Made by a program: the position numbers and the translations under genes. A model generated the notes under the pieces. The model saw nothing but the letters and a program-made list of their open reading frames with translations. It made no database searches and was not told the origin of the DNA. 64,000 nt of DNA from Perognathus longimembris pacificus (lineage: Eukaryota > Chordata > Mammalia > Rodentia > Heteromyidae): positions 13,537,086-13,601,085 of the forward strand of contig NC_063188.1 of the NCBI RefSeq assembly GCF_023159225.1. The letters run 5' to 3'. Positions 42,319 to 53,010 of the stretch are shown in pieces; position 1 is the stretch's first letter, and every line of letters begins with the position of its first letter.

Positions 42319-42846
42319 TCATTATATTATGTGAATTGGAGATGAGGATCCAGTGGATAGCTAATATGTCAAGAATTATGTACTCCCCAGGTATGCTCAT
42401 GGGAGTATGTTAAGCATATATGAATATTATCTGTCCGTTTGATCACAATTTGGAATTGTTGGAGGGGCCTACAAAGTGTGTGCGACATGAGAGAGTGGAG
42501 AGAGAGAGGGAACAAAGAAAACCTGAGGAGATAGAATGGGTGTATGTACCTTTTTAGAGTATAAGCAAACCCATTTTTTTTTGCAGGATTGGCCCCAAAT
42601 TTTGGAGCGCTAATTGTCATTGATATCATAGGCTTACTGCCTGTTTATTGGGCTTCAATTCTTTCCCCAAGTGCAGACATACAATCTTCATGAAAACAGA
42701 GTGCCAGCTTGTATTTGGCATTTTAGTCTGCTTTGAGTACTTCTCAGGGTTAACTACTTCCAGCAATGATTGCACGGTATATTGGCCTCTAAAAGTAAGA
42801 TTCTAATCCAAGAGGTAGTTTCCAGGTTAAGATTCATGCAGCAATT
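42319..42846. other. No recognisable feature
   Basis: AT-rich unique-looking DNA. Confidence 0.5.
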
Positions 42847-42858
42847 GTATTGTAGATC

Positions 42859-43080
42859 TTTTTTGGTCAGTTGTGGGACTTGAACTCAGGACCTGGATGC
42901 TGTCCCTGAGCCCTTTTGGTTCTACCAATTTGAGCCACAGTAGCATTTCTGGTATTCTGGTGGTTCATTGGAGATAAGAGTCTCATGGACTTTTTTGCTC
43001 AGGCTGGCTTTGAACTGCGATCCTCAGATCTCAGCCTGCTGAGTAGCTAAGACTACAAGTATGAGCCACCAGCACCTGGC
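42859..43080 (-). mobile_element. Type A SINE with TSD
   Basis: Antisense full copy. TSD TGTATTGTAGAT (42847-42858) versus TGTATTGCAGAT (43081-43092), one mismatch. Confidence 0.9.
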
Positions 43081-43092
43081 TGTATTGCAGAT

Positions 43093-43467
43093 GTTTTACA
43101 TCTGTCTTGGAAAATAGATTGACATTCCCAGTCATTAGTTGGACTGGACTGGGAAAGAGACTTACTAATAAGGAACTAGATATGCTTTCTCTTTAGGGCA
43201 GCCAGATAAAGATTGGGCAGCAATGGGAGCATAGAAAAGTACATTTGTTGCTTTACTTATCCAGTATGAAATGGATTATTGAAGTTGACCAAAAGATAAT
43301 AGAAGTGATACATTACAGGCAAAGAGAGTAAGTGGTCAGCTCAGTGTTTTGATAGAAAGTGTACTAGAATGCTTCTCTGCTGTTGAAAATACTCTTCCAC
43401 TCCTGAATTTTCAATACTGTTAATGTTGTGGTAGAATCACTTATTATTTGTTTGAAAATGATGCTTT
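43093..43467. other. No recognisable feature
   Basis: Unique-looking DNA. Confidence 0.5.
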
Positions 43468-43560
43468 GCCAGGTGCATGATTGTAATCCCAGCACTGGAG
43501 GGGAAGAGAGGAGGCCGTCTGGGCTGTCGAGTGAGACCTGTCACAAAGCAACAAAAACAA
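43468..43560 (+). mobile_element. B1-like SINE, internally shortened
   Basis: Sense: GCCAGGTGCATGATTGTAATCCCAGCACTGGAGG, then directly TGAGACCTGTC and an A/C-rich tail. The middle of B1 is missing. Confidence 0.75.
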
Positions 43561-43582
43561 ATCAACTTTGTTTTGCTTAACA

Positions 43583-43745
43583 CTCTTTCTTTCTTCCTTC
43601 CTTCCTTCCTTCTTTCCTTCCTTCCTTCCTTCCTTCCTTCCTTCCTTCCTTCCTTCCTTCCTTCCTTCCTTCCTTCCTTCCTTTCTTTCTCTTTTCTTTT
43701 CTCTTTCTTTCTTTCATTCTTTTTCTTTCTTTCTTTCTCTCTCTT
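43583..43745 (+). repeat. (CCTT)n tract
   Basis: 133 bp of pure pyrimidine (43583-43715), extended with one A to about 43745. Pro/Ser/Phe/Leu-rich open frames here are repeat artefacts. Confidence 0.97.
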
Positions 43746-43845
43746 TGTATGCCCCGGAAAAAAGAAGAAGAGTGCTTTTCAAACTATGAAAATACATCAG
43801 GAATTAGCTGGAAGCCTGGTAGAATTGTTAAAGCCACCAGTTGTA

Positions 43846-44460
43846 TGAAGATGTGACCTCAGTAATTAATCAGTGAGCGCGCAGCAGCCAAATCCTCTGA
43901 TGGGAGGGAGGAGGCCCTCTCCTTTGAGAGAAGGAAGATGACTACTCCCTTCTTATTAAGAAAGCTCCATCCCAGGCCTTCTGGCTGCTAACATGCAGAT
44001 GTACATCTGGCTGAAATCTCTTTGCCTTTGCCAAACTGTGTGTAACAGAAATCCAGTTTCTCCCCCATGTAAAGAGACAGAGAGAAATTGAAGAGTTAGA
44101 TAGTTAAAATTCTGAGCACTGGCTACGATAAGGAACATGCCCAAAGCAATAAAAAAAAAAGACTCTCACTTGAAAAACTGTGGCTGAAGAAAGATTGGAG
44201 TCATTTAAACAACTGGTGGAGGTGATTGAGGTGAAGGGAGTAGGAGCCGCAGAGCCAAGGACAAGCCTTGATACATTGCAGATGAGCTAAGAAAAATTTA
44301 AATTGTGTGCAATCTACTCTGGTCCGATGAACAAGATAGAATAAAAGCTTGATAATGTTTGAAGGGATTTATTTGCACTTAGGTGTCTGTGTTTCTATAA
44401 ATCTTCCTCTAAATTTAATTTAATGTGGTGGTGTTTAAAGCACCATTTTATTTATAAAGA
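43846..44460. promoter_or_regulatory. Candidate enhancer-like island with E-box palindrome
   Basis: Repeat-free AT-rich block with TAATTAAT (43863-43870) and a perfect 14-bp palindrome CAGATGTACATCTG (43996-44009), two abutting CANNTG E-boxes in opposite orientation. Enhancer role is inferred from motifs only. Confidence 0.25.
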
Positions 44461-44873
44461 ATGAAAGCCTAATTGGGGTGAGCAGGGAGGGTGCTCTGTT
44501 CCCTCTCTCCATGCTGTCTGACCTAAGGCAAGCTATCATAGCGTCTGAGTGGTGCCAACTTAACCAAATCATAGGAGCAGCACTAGGAAGAAAACGATGC
44601 CCTTCGAAATTTCACCTTGGAAACCCATGCTACCTAAGTGACAGTGAACACCACCTTGTCTCAGGTTTTGTATTGAATATCACAGCCTTCTTTACAAATG
44701 AAAATGCTACCAGGAAGACTCTCTTCTACAGTGACTTAGCATACTAAGTTACCCACCGTTCAATTCATACTGAAGACTTTTAAAAGACAGCATGCACATA
44801 TATAGAGAGACACAATAGATATTTGTATTCTTTAACATAGACTGCTGTGTTCTGTTTTTGTGCTTGTTTTTTC
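44461..44873. other. No recognisable feature
   Basis: Unique-looking; an 89-codon open frame (44478-44747) has no domain and no splice context. Confidence 0.45.
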
Positions 44874-44928
44874 TGTGTGTGTGTGTGTGTTTGTGCGTGC
44901 ATGCGCGTGCATGCGTGCACATGTGCAC
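44874..44928 (+). repeat. (TG)n/(TGCA)n tract
   Basis: GTGTGT then GCGTGCATGCGCGTGCATGC: alternating purine-pyrimidine at the tail of the antisense SINE that follows. Confidence 0.95.
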
Positions 44929-45075
44929 CAGTACTGGGGCTTGAACTCTGGGCCTGGGTGCTGTCCCTTAGCTTTTCTGCTCAAGAATTATACCCTGCCA
45001 CTTGAGCCACAGTTATCTTTGAATTGTGATCTTCTGAGTAGCTAGTATTACTGGCATGATCCATAGACGCTTGAT
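44929..45075 (-). mobile_element. Type A SINE, linker deleted
   Basis: Antisense Geo unit (GTACTGGGGCTTGAACTC ... CCACTTGAGCCACAG) joins TTTGAATTGTGATCTTCTGAGTAGC without the linker. Head complete. Confidence 0.82.
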
Positions 45076-45092
45076 TTGTTTCCCTTTTTTAA

Positions 45093-45181
45093 AAGTTGAT
45101 TTATGTATTTATTGTCAAAGTAATGTACAGAGGGGTTACAGTTTCATATGTAAGGCAGTGAGTACATTTCTTATCAAACTT
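45093..45181 (-). mobile_element. L1 3' end fragment
   Basis: Antisense: TTTATTGTCAAAGTAATGTACAGAGGGGTTACAG, TTTCATATGTAAGGCAGTGAGTACATTTC; same terminal region as at 9960. Confidence 0.75.
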
Positions 45182-45894
45182 AGAATAAAAATATTACTAC
45201 ATGAATAGGTGTGATCTCCAAAACTGCAAAGAAAGGGAGATAGAGACAGAGCAACAGAGGCACAGAGACAAAGAAGTAGAGAGGAAAGGAAAAGGAAAAG
45301 GAAAAGACAAAAATGGACAAAAAGGACAGGGCAGGAAAAGACAAGAAAGGGGAAAATTAAAGCTCCCTTTGTCTCTTATCTTTGTCAATTCATTTTCATT
45401 AATTTGATGGTTTTTTCCAGGTTATGAGTAATATGTGATACAGTTTTGTGTGTTTTTTTCTATTTGTTACTCATTATTAGGGTCTGGACACCTTTCCTTC
45501 AGGCATGTATTGATCTAGTTACTTTCATCAAGACACATTTAGTATATTCATTCTTCATTTGACAGATATGTAAGCTGTTTGGCTATCTTTTAGAAACGAC
45601 TAACTTGCAATGTACATTGGATGGGAGTTTCTCCAGAAATTTTTCTTTTAGAAAGGAAGATTTCTGAGTTAAAGAGAATGCATAATTTTAGCTGGAGTTT
45701 AAAGCCAGACTTGGCTACATAGTGAGACAATGTTTGAAACACATAAGAACAAAATTCAAAATAAATTATCAATCCAAATGTTAAAGGCCCAGTTTTATAG
45801 TATTTTAAGGCAAATCTTAATAACAGGAAAAAAAACTATAAAATTTAGTTGAAAATGATTGATAAGTGTGACGACATTGCAGAAATTATAACAT
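45182..45894. other. Mostly unassigned
   Basis: An A/G-rich stretch (45222-45360) gives Lys/Glu-rich and complementary Pro/Phe-rich frames. A weak B1-like piece (GCCAGACTTGGCTACATAGTGAGAC) lies at 45705-45730. Otherwise unique. Confidence 0.45.
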
Positions 45895-45911
45895 CTATAA
45901 CAAATACTGAC

Positions 45912-46010
45912 ACTTTATTTCTGGAATTTTCCATTTAATGTTTTGGATTGTGTTTGACCTTGGAGAGATGAAACCACAGAAAGCAAAACTACTGATAGGA
46001 GGGAACTAAC
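45912..46010. mobile_element. Possible Tigger-type DNA transposon fragment
   Basis: TTTCTGGAATTTTCCATTTAATG, GAAACCACAGAAAGCAAAACT and GGAGGGAACTAAC resemble a pattern I know from TcMar-Tigger relics. One end only. Confidence 0.4.
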
Positions 46011-46099
46011 ATGTTTATTTTGTGTATTTTTGATGTTATTAATTTCTCAGTTATATGTGTGACAAATGTCTTCTACGTATGGCTTGTATTTAATTTTAT

Positions 46100-46205
46100 T
46101 TTTGGAAATGAGGTCTTGCTCTATTAGTCAGGCTTGTCTTTGAACTACTAGGCTAAACAATCTTCCTGCCTCAACCTGCCAAGTATCTGTAATGACAAAC
46201 ATGTC
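46100..46205 (-). mobile_element. B1-like SINE, diverged
   Basis: Antisense: AAATGAGGTCTTGCTCTATTAGTCAGGC, CTTCCTGCCTCAACCTGCCAAG. Confidence 0.65.
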
Positions 46206-46439
46206 TTTAACTTTACAATGTCAGCCTCCTGATCAGCCTCCTGAGTGCTGAGATTGTGAGTGAGCATAACTCTATTTGACCTTAAATGGACTTTTATATA
46301 GGGTTGGAAGAAGTTATCTAATTATATATTTTCTCAAGTGAATATTTTAACCCAATTTTTTTCAGTAATCCATATCACATCCTCCATGACTTACAACCAA
46401 CCTCTGTTCTATATCTGGTTCTCATAGATTTATGAGTTA

Positions 46440-46645
46440 GTTTAGGTCTTCCTTATATTCCGCTGGTCTATTGGTTTGTCTGTCTGCCAATACTACAGTG
46501 TTTTAATTGCTGTAACATAATGATAAGTGTTGGCAATATGCCCCTCATTATTCTTCAAAATTGTCTTGCCTTTCTTTGATGCATAGCCCTTATGTTTAAC
46601 TCTAACTCTATAAATCTTCTGGATAATTAGTTTGTTAGCTCCTAT
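46440..46645 (-). mobile_element. Old L1 fragment
   Basis: Antisense: GCCAATACTACAGTGTTTTAATTGCTGTAACATAATG, TATAAATCTTCTGGATAATTAGTTTG. Confidence 0.6.
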
Positions 46646-46663
46646 AAAAAAAAAAACAACTTG

Positions 46664-46890
46664 TAGCCAGGCACCACTGGTTCCCACATGTAATCCTGAC
46701 TACTCAAGGCTAGGGCTTGGAGGATCTCAGTTATAAACCATAGCACCAAAGCTCATGAGACTCCCTCCTCAATTAACCAGTGAAATGCTGGTTAAATGCT
46801 AATGTGGCTCAATGAGTGCAATGCAAGTTGTAAGCAAAACAGTCAAACAAGAATGCAAGAGCCTGAGTTCAAGCCCCATTATCAGCACAC
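46664..46890 (+). mobile_element. Type A SINE
   Basis: Sense: GCCAGGCACCACTGGTTCCC, CCTCAATTAACCAGTG, AATGTGGCTCAATGAGTG, GAGTTCAAGCCCCATTATC. Confidence 0.82.
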
Positions 46891-47030
46891 AAAGAAAAAG
46901 CAAAATAAAGTATTTGACAACCACTTGAAGAGAAGCACTGTTTTTGTGTTGAGTCTTCCTATAGCTCTTTTGAAGTTACTCTTTTCTGTGTTATTTTGAT
47001 ATATTTATAATTCACAAGAAGATGAAAATT

Positions 47031-47223
47031 GTCAGATGCTGCTGGCTTCTGCCTGTAGTCCTACTAAGTCCTACTAAGGAGATTTGCGATCTGAGGATCA
47101 TGGTTCAAAGCCAGCAAAAAACTGGAAATAGAGATGTGGTTCAAATAGTAGAGCACTAGCCCTGAACAAAAAAGTTCAGGGACATCATTTAGACCCTGAG
47201 TTCAAGCCTCACTACTGGCACAA
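47031..47223 (+). mobile_element. Type A SINE, linker deleted
   Basis: Sense: GTCAGATGCTGCTGGCTTC, duplicated CCTACTAAGT, TTCAAAGCCAGCAAAAAACTGG (linker lost), GAGTTCAAGCCTCACTACTGGC. Confidence 0.82.
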
Positions 47224-47425
47224 GAAAAATGGAAATGTAGTATAGAGAAGTCCTTGTACAATTACCTATTTTCTTCATATACTTTAGTTTTTATTTTATC
47301 GTAAACAGTAAGACATAACAGGGTTTCTCAGAATTAGGTCCATTCTACCAATAAAAAGTTACAATTTTCTCAATAAAAAGCTAAAATTTTTTCCAACGCC
47401 TATCAAATGTATTACTTCTTCTTTT

Positions 47426-47632
47426 GCTTTTTTTTTAAATACCAGTATTAGGGCTTGAACTCAGCCACACATTCTCACTTGGCTGGTGCTCTACCACTTT
47501 AACAACATTTCCAACCCATCTTTTTGCTAGTTAATGAGATTCTCAGCTCCCTGAGCTGGCTTTGAACTTCAATCTTCCATGTCTCAGTCTCAGGGGGTAG
47601 GATTACAGTTATGTACAACAGCATCTAGCTTC
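47426..47632 (-). mobile_element. Type A SINE, diverged
   Basis: Antisense: CCAGTATTAGGGCTTGAACTC, GGTGCTCTACCACTTTAAC, GCTAGTTAATGAGATTCTC, head GTAGGATTACAG. Confidence 0.78.
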
Positions 47633-47679
47633 AAACATAAGTACAATTACCTATTTTCTTTCACTGATTATATATTAAA

Positions 47680-48003
47680 TAACTAGTTTACAATATCGAA
47701 ATCAGGAATTCTGTATTGGCTTCATATGTATATATTGTTTTATGCCATTTCATCACATATATAGATTTGTGCAATTATCCTTGCAATTATGACACAGAAT
47801 TATTCTGGCTTTACAGTGATACCACCATATCCCATCTCTAACCTCAGAAACCACTAATTTATTCCCTATACTTTTGTTATTTGAAGACAATCACAGGAAT
47901 GGAATCAATCACACAGGATTTCACTTTCGGTGACTGTCTTTCCCATCATAATTCCCTGGAGATCCATCGAAGTGGTTGTGTGACTCAATCATTTGCTGCT
48001 TAG
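47680..48003 (-). mobile_element. Old L1M fragment (part 1)
   Basis: Antisense L1M: GGAATGGAATCAATCACAC, CATCATAATTCCCTGGAGATCC, AAGTGGTTGTGTG. Continues at 48096 beyond an ID insertion. Confidence 0.65.
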
Positions 48004-48004
48004 G

Positions 48005-48095
48005 TTTGGAAAATCTGGAACAGTACTGGGTTTGAACTCAGAGTCTTGCACTTGCTAGGCAGTGCCCTATCAATTGAGCTGTGCCTTTAGTCTAG
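48005..48095 (-). mobile_element. ID-like SINE nested in L1M
   Basis: Antisense: CAGTACTGGGTTTGAACTCAGAG, TTGCACTTGCTAGGCAGTGCC, AATTGAGCTGTGCC. Confidence 0.7.
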
Positions 48096-48200
48096 TTCAT
48101 TCGTTTCAATTGATAAGTAGAGCTCATAGTATTCATGTATCATAATTCAACCATTTACATATGGAAAGATATTTTAATTGTTTCCATTGTTGGTGTTTTG
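48096..48200 (-). mobile_element. Old L1M fragment (part 2)
   Basis: TAGTTCATTCGTTTCAATTG, CTCATAGTATTCATGTATC and CATTTACATATGG; the expected continuation of the preceding L1M part. Confidence 0.6.
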
Positions 48201-48236
48201 TGTTTGTTCACTGATTTATTTTTCTCTGTTTTCATC

Positions 48237-48335
48237 TTCCTTCCTTCCTTCCTTCCTATAGATTACTCGAACATTTCTTGTGGGTCTGGGGCATCATTCA
48301 TAATACGTAAGCACTCTACTACTGAGTTACATTAG
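48237..48335 (-). mobile_element. ID-like fragment with (CTTC)n
   Basis: Short (CTTC)5 tract at 48237-48256, then GGGTCTGGGGCATCATTCATAATACG and AAGCACTCTACTACTGAG, a degraded antisense ID unit. Confidence 0.5.
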
Positions 48336-48359
48336 ATTTATCAACAGAGTTTTAGTGTA

Positions 48360-49010
48360 TCTCTTTGTATATCTTTTTCTCTGGTGTTTTTATTATACAT
48401 TCATAACTTATTACAGTCTACTGGTGTTCTCATTTTACCTGTTAGAATGAAGCATAAAACTTTACCTCCTTTTACAATTCCTTTTCCTCTCCAGTTCATA
48501 ATAAATTATCTTATTTCCTGTTCATACATTGAGAAACATATTAGACAATGTTTTACTTTTTGCCTCAACTGTCAAACATAATTTAGAAAGCTCAAGAGAA
48601 GAGGAAAACCTATTGTATTTACCCACACTTAAATTCTTTGTTCTTCCTTCCTTCCTGGTGGTCCAGGATTCTTCCTCTCATTTAATTCTGTTTAAAGAAC
48701 TTCCTTTAGCTATTTTTCAGTGGTTGGTCTGCTAGTGATAAGTTCTTTTAGTTTTTCTTCACCTGAGAATGTCTTAACTTCCCCTGCATTCTTGAAAGAT
48801 ATTTTTGTTGAATGTTGAATTCTGTGCTGGCATTCTTTTCTTTCAGCACTTGAAAAAAACCTGTAACCCCTATAGATTATAATGAAACAAATCCACAGTC
48901 ACATAGATTATTCTCTTTTCCCCAAAAGAACGTGTATTTTCTTTCTGGCTGCTTTCAGGATTTTTACATTTTAGAAATTTCATTTGTGTTGGCCTTAATA
49001 TCTTTTTTAA
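48360..49010 (-). mobile_element. Old L1M fragment
   Basis: Antisense: AAAGAACTTCCTTTAGC, GGTTGGTCTGCTAGTGATAAG, CATTCTTGAAAGATATTTTTG, TTTCTTTCTGGCTGCTTTCAGG, the L1M 3' region order. Confidence 0.65.
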
Positions 49011-49363
49011 GCTGATAGAAAAGCTTATTTAAAAAATATGGCACGGTGGGGGTGGAGAGGAGGGAGAGAGAGGACAGCATAGATATGCCATGAGAAGACT
49101 TCACTTCAGAAAACGTTCTCCATCTCTGTTACAGAGATTGGCCTTGGGCTAACTAGGTAGACTTACGAGTCCTTGAAGATAGCTTTCACCTTAATTTATG
49201 GAGTTTCAATTCAACATGTCAATTTCTGAGTCCAATCCATCTTGATCATGTCATGCATTCCCATTCTCCCTCATCCCTTGTGATGTATACTCATCTTCTT
49301 GAATCAATATATCTAGCCCATTTGCCAAATTTGAGAATTATCAGAGGTGTGGTAGCTAATTTT

Positions 49364-49640
49364 TTTTTTTTTTGGCCAGTCCTGGGCCTTGGACTCAGGG
49401 CCTGAGCACTGTCCCTGGCTTCTTCCCGCTCAAGGCTAGCACTCTGCCACCTGAGCCACAGCGCCACTTCTGGCCGTTTTCTGTATATGTGGTGCTGGAG
49501 AATCGAACCTAGGGCCTCGTGTATTCGAGGCAGGCACTCTTGGAATTTTTTTTTTTTTTTGGTGGTGGTACTGGGGTTTGAACTCACGACCTCGTGTCTA
49601 TGTGGCAGGCACTCCACCGCTTGAGCCACCATGTCTCTAG
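49364..49640 (-). mobile_element. Three-unit chimeric SINE (ID + IDL + Geo)
   Basis: Antisense. Geo and a 5'-truncated IDL (49374-49541) are joined through AATTTTTTTTTTTTTT to a separate tRNA-type monomer (49558-49640) with GGGGTTTGAACTCACGACC and CACTCCACCGCTTGAGCC. No duplication separates the pieces; GCTAATTTTT flanks the whole (49355 and 49642), suggesting one insertion event. Confidence 0.75.
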
Positions 49641-49651
49641 TGCTAATTTTT

Positions 49652-50620
49652 AACATTTCCTTTGAGGGAATCCAGATGAAAGGCCCATGTTACTTTTCAA
49701 AACAGACTTGTATTACTTATTTACCTATCCCCTGCATGTCTCCTTGGACAATGGCTGTAAACCACTCATCAAAGTCTTGTTCTAGATTAACTGCTCAATC
49801 AAAGGAATTCTTCTGTTCAGTGCTTATTCATTTTCACCAGACTTGCCAGAGACTTAGGCTTCATGAAGATGGCAATGGTATATTAGAATTGGCTGGCTTA
49901 TGACCACTTACAGCATTTCCTGATATGCCAAGTTGAGAGTGTCTCCCCCTTTTTTGCTACAGATCTCTCAGGCTACATAATGTCATTGTACAGATTGCCT
50001 CATAGAAATTTCTGGTCATCTCTGCTACTGCCACTTTGTACTCGCACTTGGATCTCATAGTTTGAGGCCCTCAGGAGCCAAATTTATCAGGAAATTCAGA
50101 TATCACATTATCATTGATTTGACCCCTTATGGGGTCCAAGATAATCACTGACTGGGTCGAGTTTATTTGCTGCCTTGCAAGAAGCTCATAGAAAAGAATG
50201 AGGTCTTCTTGTCCTCGTTCAGGATCACTGGTTTCCTGCTCACTCTGTTCCTTGTTCTTTTAGAAAGGGAATTTTTGTGAAAAATGAAGCACTTTTTATG
50301 CTTGTCATTGAAGGGCCCTTTTGAATCAATCACTCCAGGTTTTTGCATTAAACTTTTACTGTCTCTAATGGTGTACATTCCTTTCTTCCTCTCCTCCATT
50401 TTCTGGGGGGGTGATGTTTATCTTGCTATTTCTCCCCAGCTCAACTCTGTGCGGACTTGCTGACACTTGTCAGCAGAGCTTTTCATAACATGGGGAATCT
50501 CGCTGTACTTAAAACCAAGTCCTTGGCTTGACTTTCCATTGTCTTAGTCCAACACTCCTCTTCCATGAAGTGACTGTCTAGAAGCCTGGACACAACTCAT
50601 GCTGTGGTCCACTATCTCCT
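49652..50620 (-). pseudogene. Possible decayed retrocopy, unidentified
   Basis: Reading the minus strand, protein-like stretches appear in shifting frames with stops between them. The longest is 50399-50163 (78 codons, Lys/Ser-rich, MEERKKGMYTIRDSKSLMQK onward), then a segment beginning QINSTQSVIILDPIRG in another frame, then one containing SKCEYKVAVAEMTRNFYEA. I do not recognise a family. Alternatives are an old repeat open by chance or a decayed LINE piece. Low confidence. Confidence 0.2.
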
Positions 50621-50789
50621 CTCATAAGTCATGGATTTTTGGCTTTAAATTGAGTATAATTAAGCCAGTTTCCGAAGGATTCCAAGATAGCAGTCAGCAG
50701 CTCCTAAAATTCAGCTGTTTTCCTCTCCCCATTTGGTCCTTGATGTTTTCTATTTTGATGAGGTTTCCAATTCATCTTTCCAGTATGCT

Positions 50790-51010
50790 TAGTATTACTG
50801 ATTCAAACTCATTTTAGAATGGTTGCCTTCTCATCTTATTAGATAATTCTAAGATTTGTGTCATATCAGTCTGGGTACCTGCAAGGTATCTGTTCTCATT
50901 CAGATTGAGGTTTCCCTGGGATTTGGTGTGACAGTCAATTTTTTAAATAAAAAATGGACTCTTTTGATGGTATAGTAGACTTCTATTAAAGCAGACCTCC
51001 CCTGAGACTG
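50790..51010 (-). mobile_element. Old L1M fragment
   Basis: Antisense: CTTATTAGATAATTCTAAGATTTGTGTCATATCAG, TCATTCAGATTGAGGTTTCCCTGGG, AGCAGACCTCCCCTGAGAC. Confidence 0.65.
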
Positions 51011-52102
51011 TTACAAGAGGTGAAAGAAGCTGCTAGTGGAAGCGCAGCTTTCCCGAATTATCTCCACTGACATTGTGGAGAAAAGGGACTTCTTCATAGT
51101 CCCAGTTTCCCACGCTGCCATCTCAGACACCATGCTGGTTAAGTGATAGGGATACTGCCTTACAACCAGGGTGGCTGAAAGTCCAGCTCCTTATGCAGCC
51201 ATTGCTGGCCTAAGTGCAATGAGGACCATACTTTTTCTAAGTGTGTGTTTGGCTGAAGTAGAGAGTAACTGTTGGAAAGAGATTTTGGTCCTAGTGAGTT
51301 GCTCCTTTTCTGGTACTTGACCAGAGAAGACAGGCTTTGGGGGTTTTCTGGAGGGGGAGGAAGGGCCTATGATCATTAGTGTTTCCGAGTTGCCATCTTC
51401 TCTTCCACACAGCTTGGGAGAGATGCAGCAAAAAGAAAATAGAAGGAACTCATCAATACGTTTCCTCAGTTCCCAAGGCCCTTAGCAATCTGTCCTGTTT
51501 TCTCTGTCAGGGTGGTCTTATGTTTGTTTTATACATAATGTTCAAGGATTTTAGCTGTCCTTGGCAGAAAGAAAAGCAAAAAGTACTTCTAATTCATCTT
51601 GTCCTGGAACTGGAAGTACAAGACCATCTTTTATGACTTTAAATAATTTTCATAATTTTCTCCATAAAGGTCTTACTCAACTATCATGTGGGTAACCATA
51701 TTGTTAACAGTGGTAATTGAGTGGATGAAAGTAGTCACTGCTCTGAAATGGGGGCAATAAAGTATCTCAAGATATTTGTTGAAAACATGATTCTTCAAAT
51801 GTTATTGCTCATATACTATTCATACTACTAGCTCCTTACTAATAGCATGTATTTTGAACAGTGTTGCTCCTTTTAAGAATGGCATTCTAATTGGTTATTT
51901 CTAGTATAGGTGATACTGATGTCTCGTATGCATGAATTGCATTGAATGTTCTCATTCATTTTAATACAGTCTAGGTTCTCTTGGATTTCCTATGCAGTCA
52001 ATCTTCTCTTGTACATGTATGATGGCTTTTGTTTCATTCACCAATCTCTCTACCTATGGTCTATTTTTGTTTTCTTTTTAAACACATTTTTTTAATGTTC
52101 TG
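51011..52102. other. No clear feature
   Basis: Unique-looking or very old repeat DNA; 61-85-codon frames without domains. Part of 51011-51400 might be a further piece of the same L1M. Confidence 0.4.
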
Positions 52103-52185
52103 AAACAGGATCTTATCATTTGAGGCACGCTGACTTCTATCTAACTGGAAATCTTCCTGCCTCCCAAGTGCTGGTATTATTATTG
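52103..52185 (-). mobile_element. B1-like SINE fragment
   Basis: Antisense: GAAACAGGATCTTATCATTTGAGG, CTTCCTGCCTCCCAAGTGCTGG. Confidence 0.6.
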
Positions 52186-52397
52186 ATTTTTGTTTTTTCA
52201 AAAGTTTTGAAACATCAGTCACCATCATTTTCAAATATTTTAATTATCCCCAAGGAAACCCCATTTTTTACATTGAATACTTGTTTTAATTTGCCATCTA
52301 CTTAGCAAACTTTTTGGTTTTACTTTGTTGTCTCTTGAATCTCTATTCTGTATTATATGGGTTTGGTTGTACATCATTTAAATGGGTTTTTTGTTTG

Positions 52398-52621
52398 TTT
52401 TTGCTGGTACTGGGGCTTGAACTTTGGGCCTTGCATTCTCCCGTAGCTGTTTCACTCAAGGCTGTTGCTCTATCACTTGAGCTACAACTCCACTTCCAGA
52501 TTTTTGCTGATTAACGGAAGAGAAGAGTTTCTCCATGTCTTTCAGGGGTGGGTTCAAACTGCATTTCTTACATCTCAGCCTCCTGAGTAGCTTGGATTAC
52601 AAGTGTGAGCCACTGGCTCCT
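52398..52621 (-). mobile_element. Type A SINE
   Basis: Antisense full copy: GGTACTGGGGCTTGAACTTTGG, CTATCACTTGAGCTACAAC, head CCTGAGTAGCTTGGATTACAAG. Confidence 0.86.
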
Positions 52622-52649
52622 CGTTCTTTAAGTGACTTACTCAGTGACT

Positions 52650-53010
52650 TCTACAACTGCCAAACCCTTGTAGTCTTTTTATTTTAATTGCCCTCAGTTT
52701 CGAATGATACTACAATTCTCTATAAAAATTTAGTAATGATATTTCCCCTCAGCCCTTCGTAAGTATCATTCCATTGTCTTCTGAACTCTGTTGCTAATGG
52801 AAAGTACACTGTTCATTAACTATTGTCAATGTAGTCTTTTTTTTCTTTCATGTCAATCAGTTTTTAAACATAACTAATCTCTTCTCTCTGGTTATTTTCA
52901 GAATTTTCTATTTATGTCCAGTATCGATGTCTGGACTTGTATTTGTTTTTATTTATCTTATATCTTGGACTCCTTTAATCTGAGTTCTTGTAGTCTTAAA
53001 TTGCATTCAC
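52650..53010 (-). mobile_element. Old L1M fragment
   Basis: Antisense: TTCCATTGTCTTCTGAACTCTGTTGC, CTCTGGTTATTTTCAGAATTTTC, GGACTTGTATTTGTTTTTATTTATC. Confidence 0.55.

Noticed and set aside
43477..43848. 123-codon Ser/Phe/Leu-rich frame
   Set aside because: Read-through of the (CCTT)n tract between a B1 and unique DNA.
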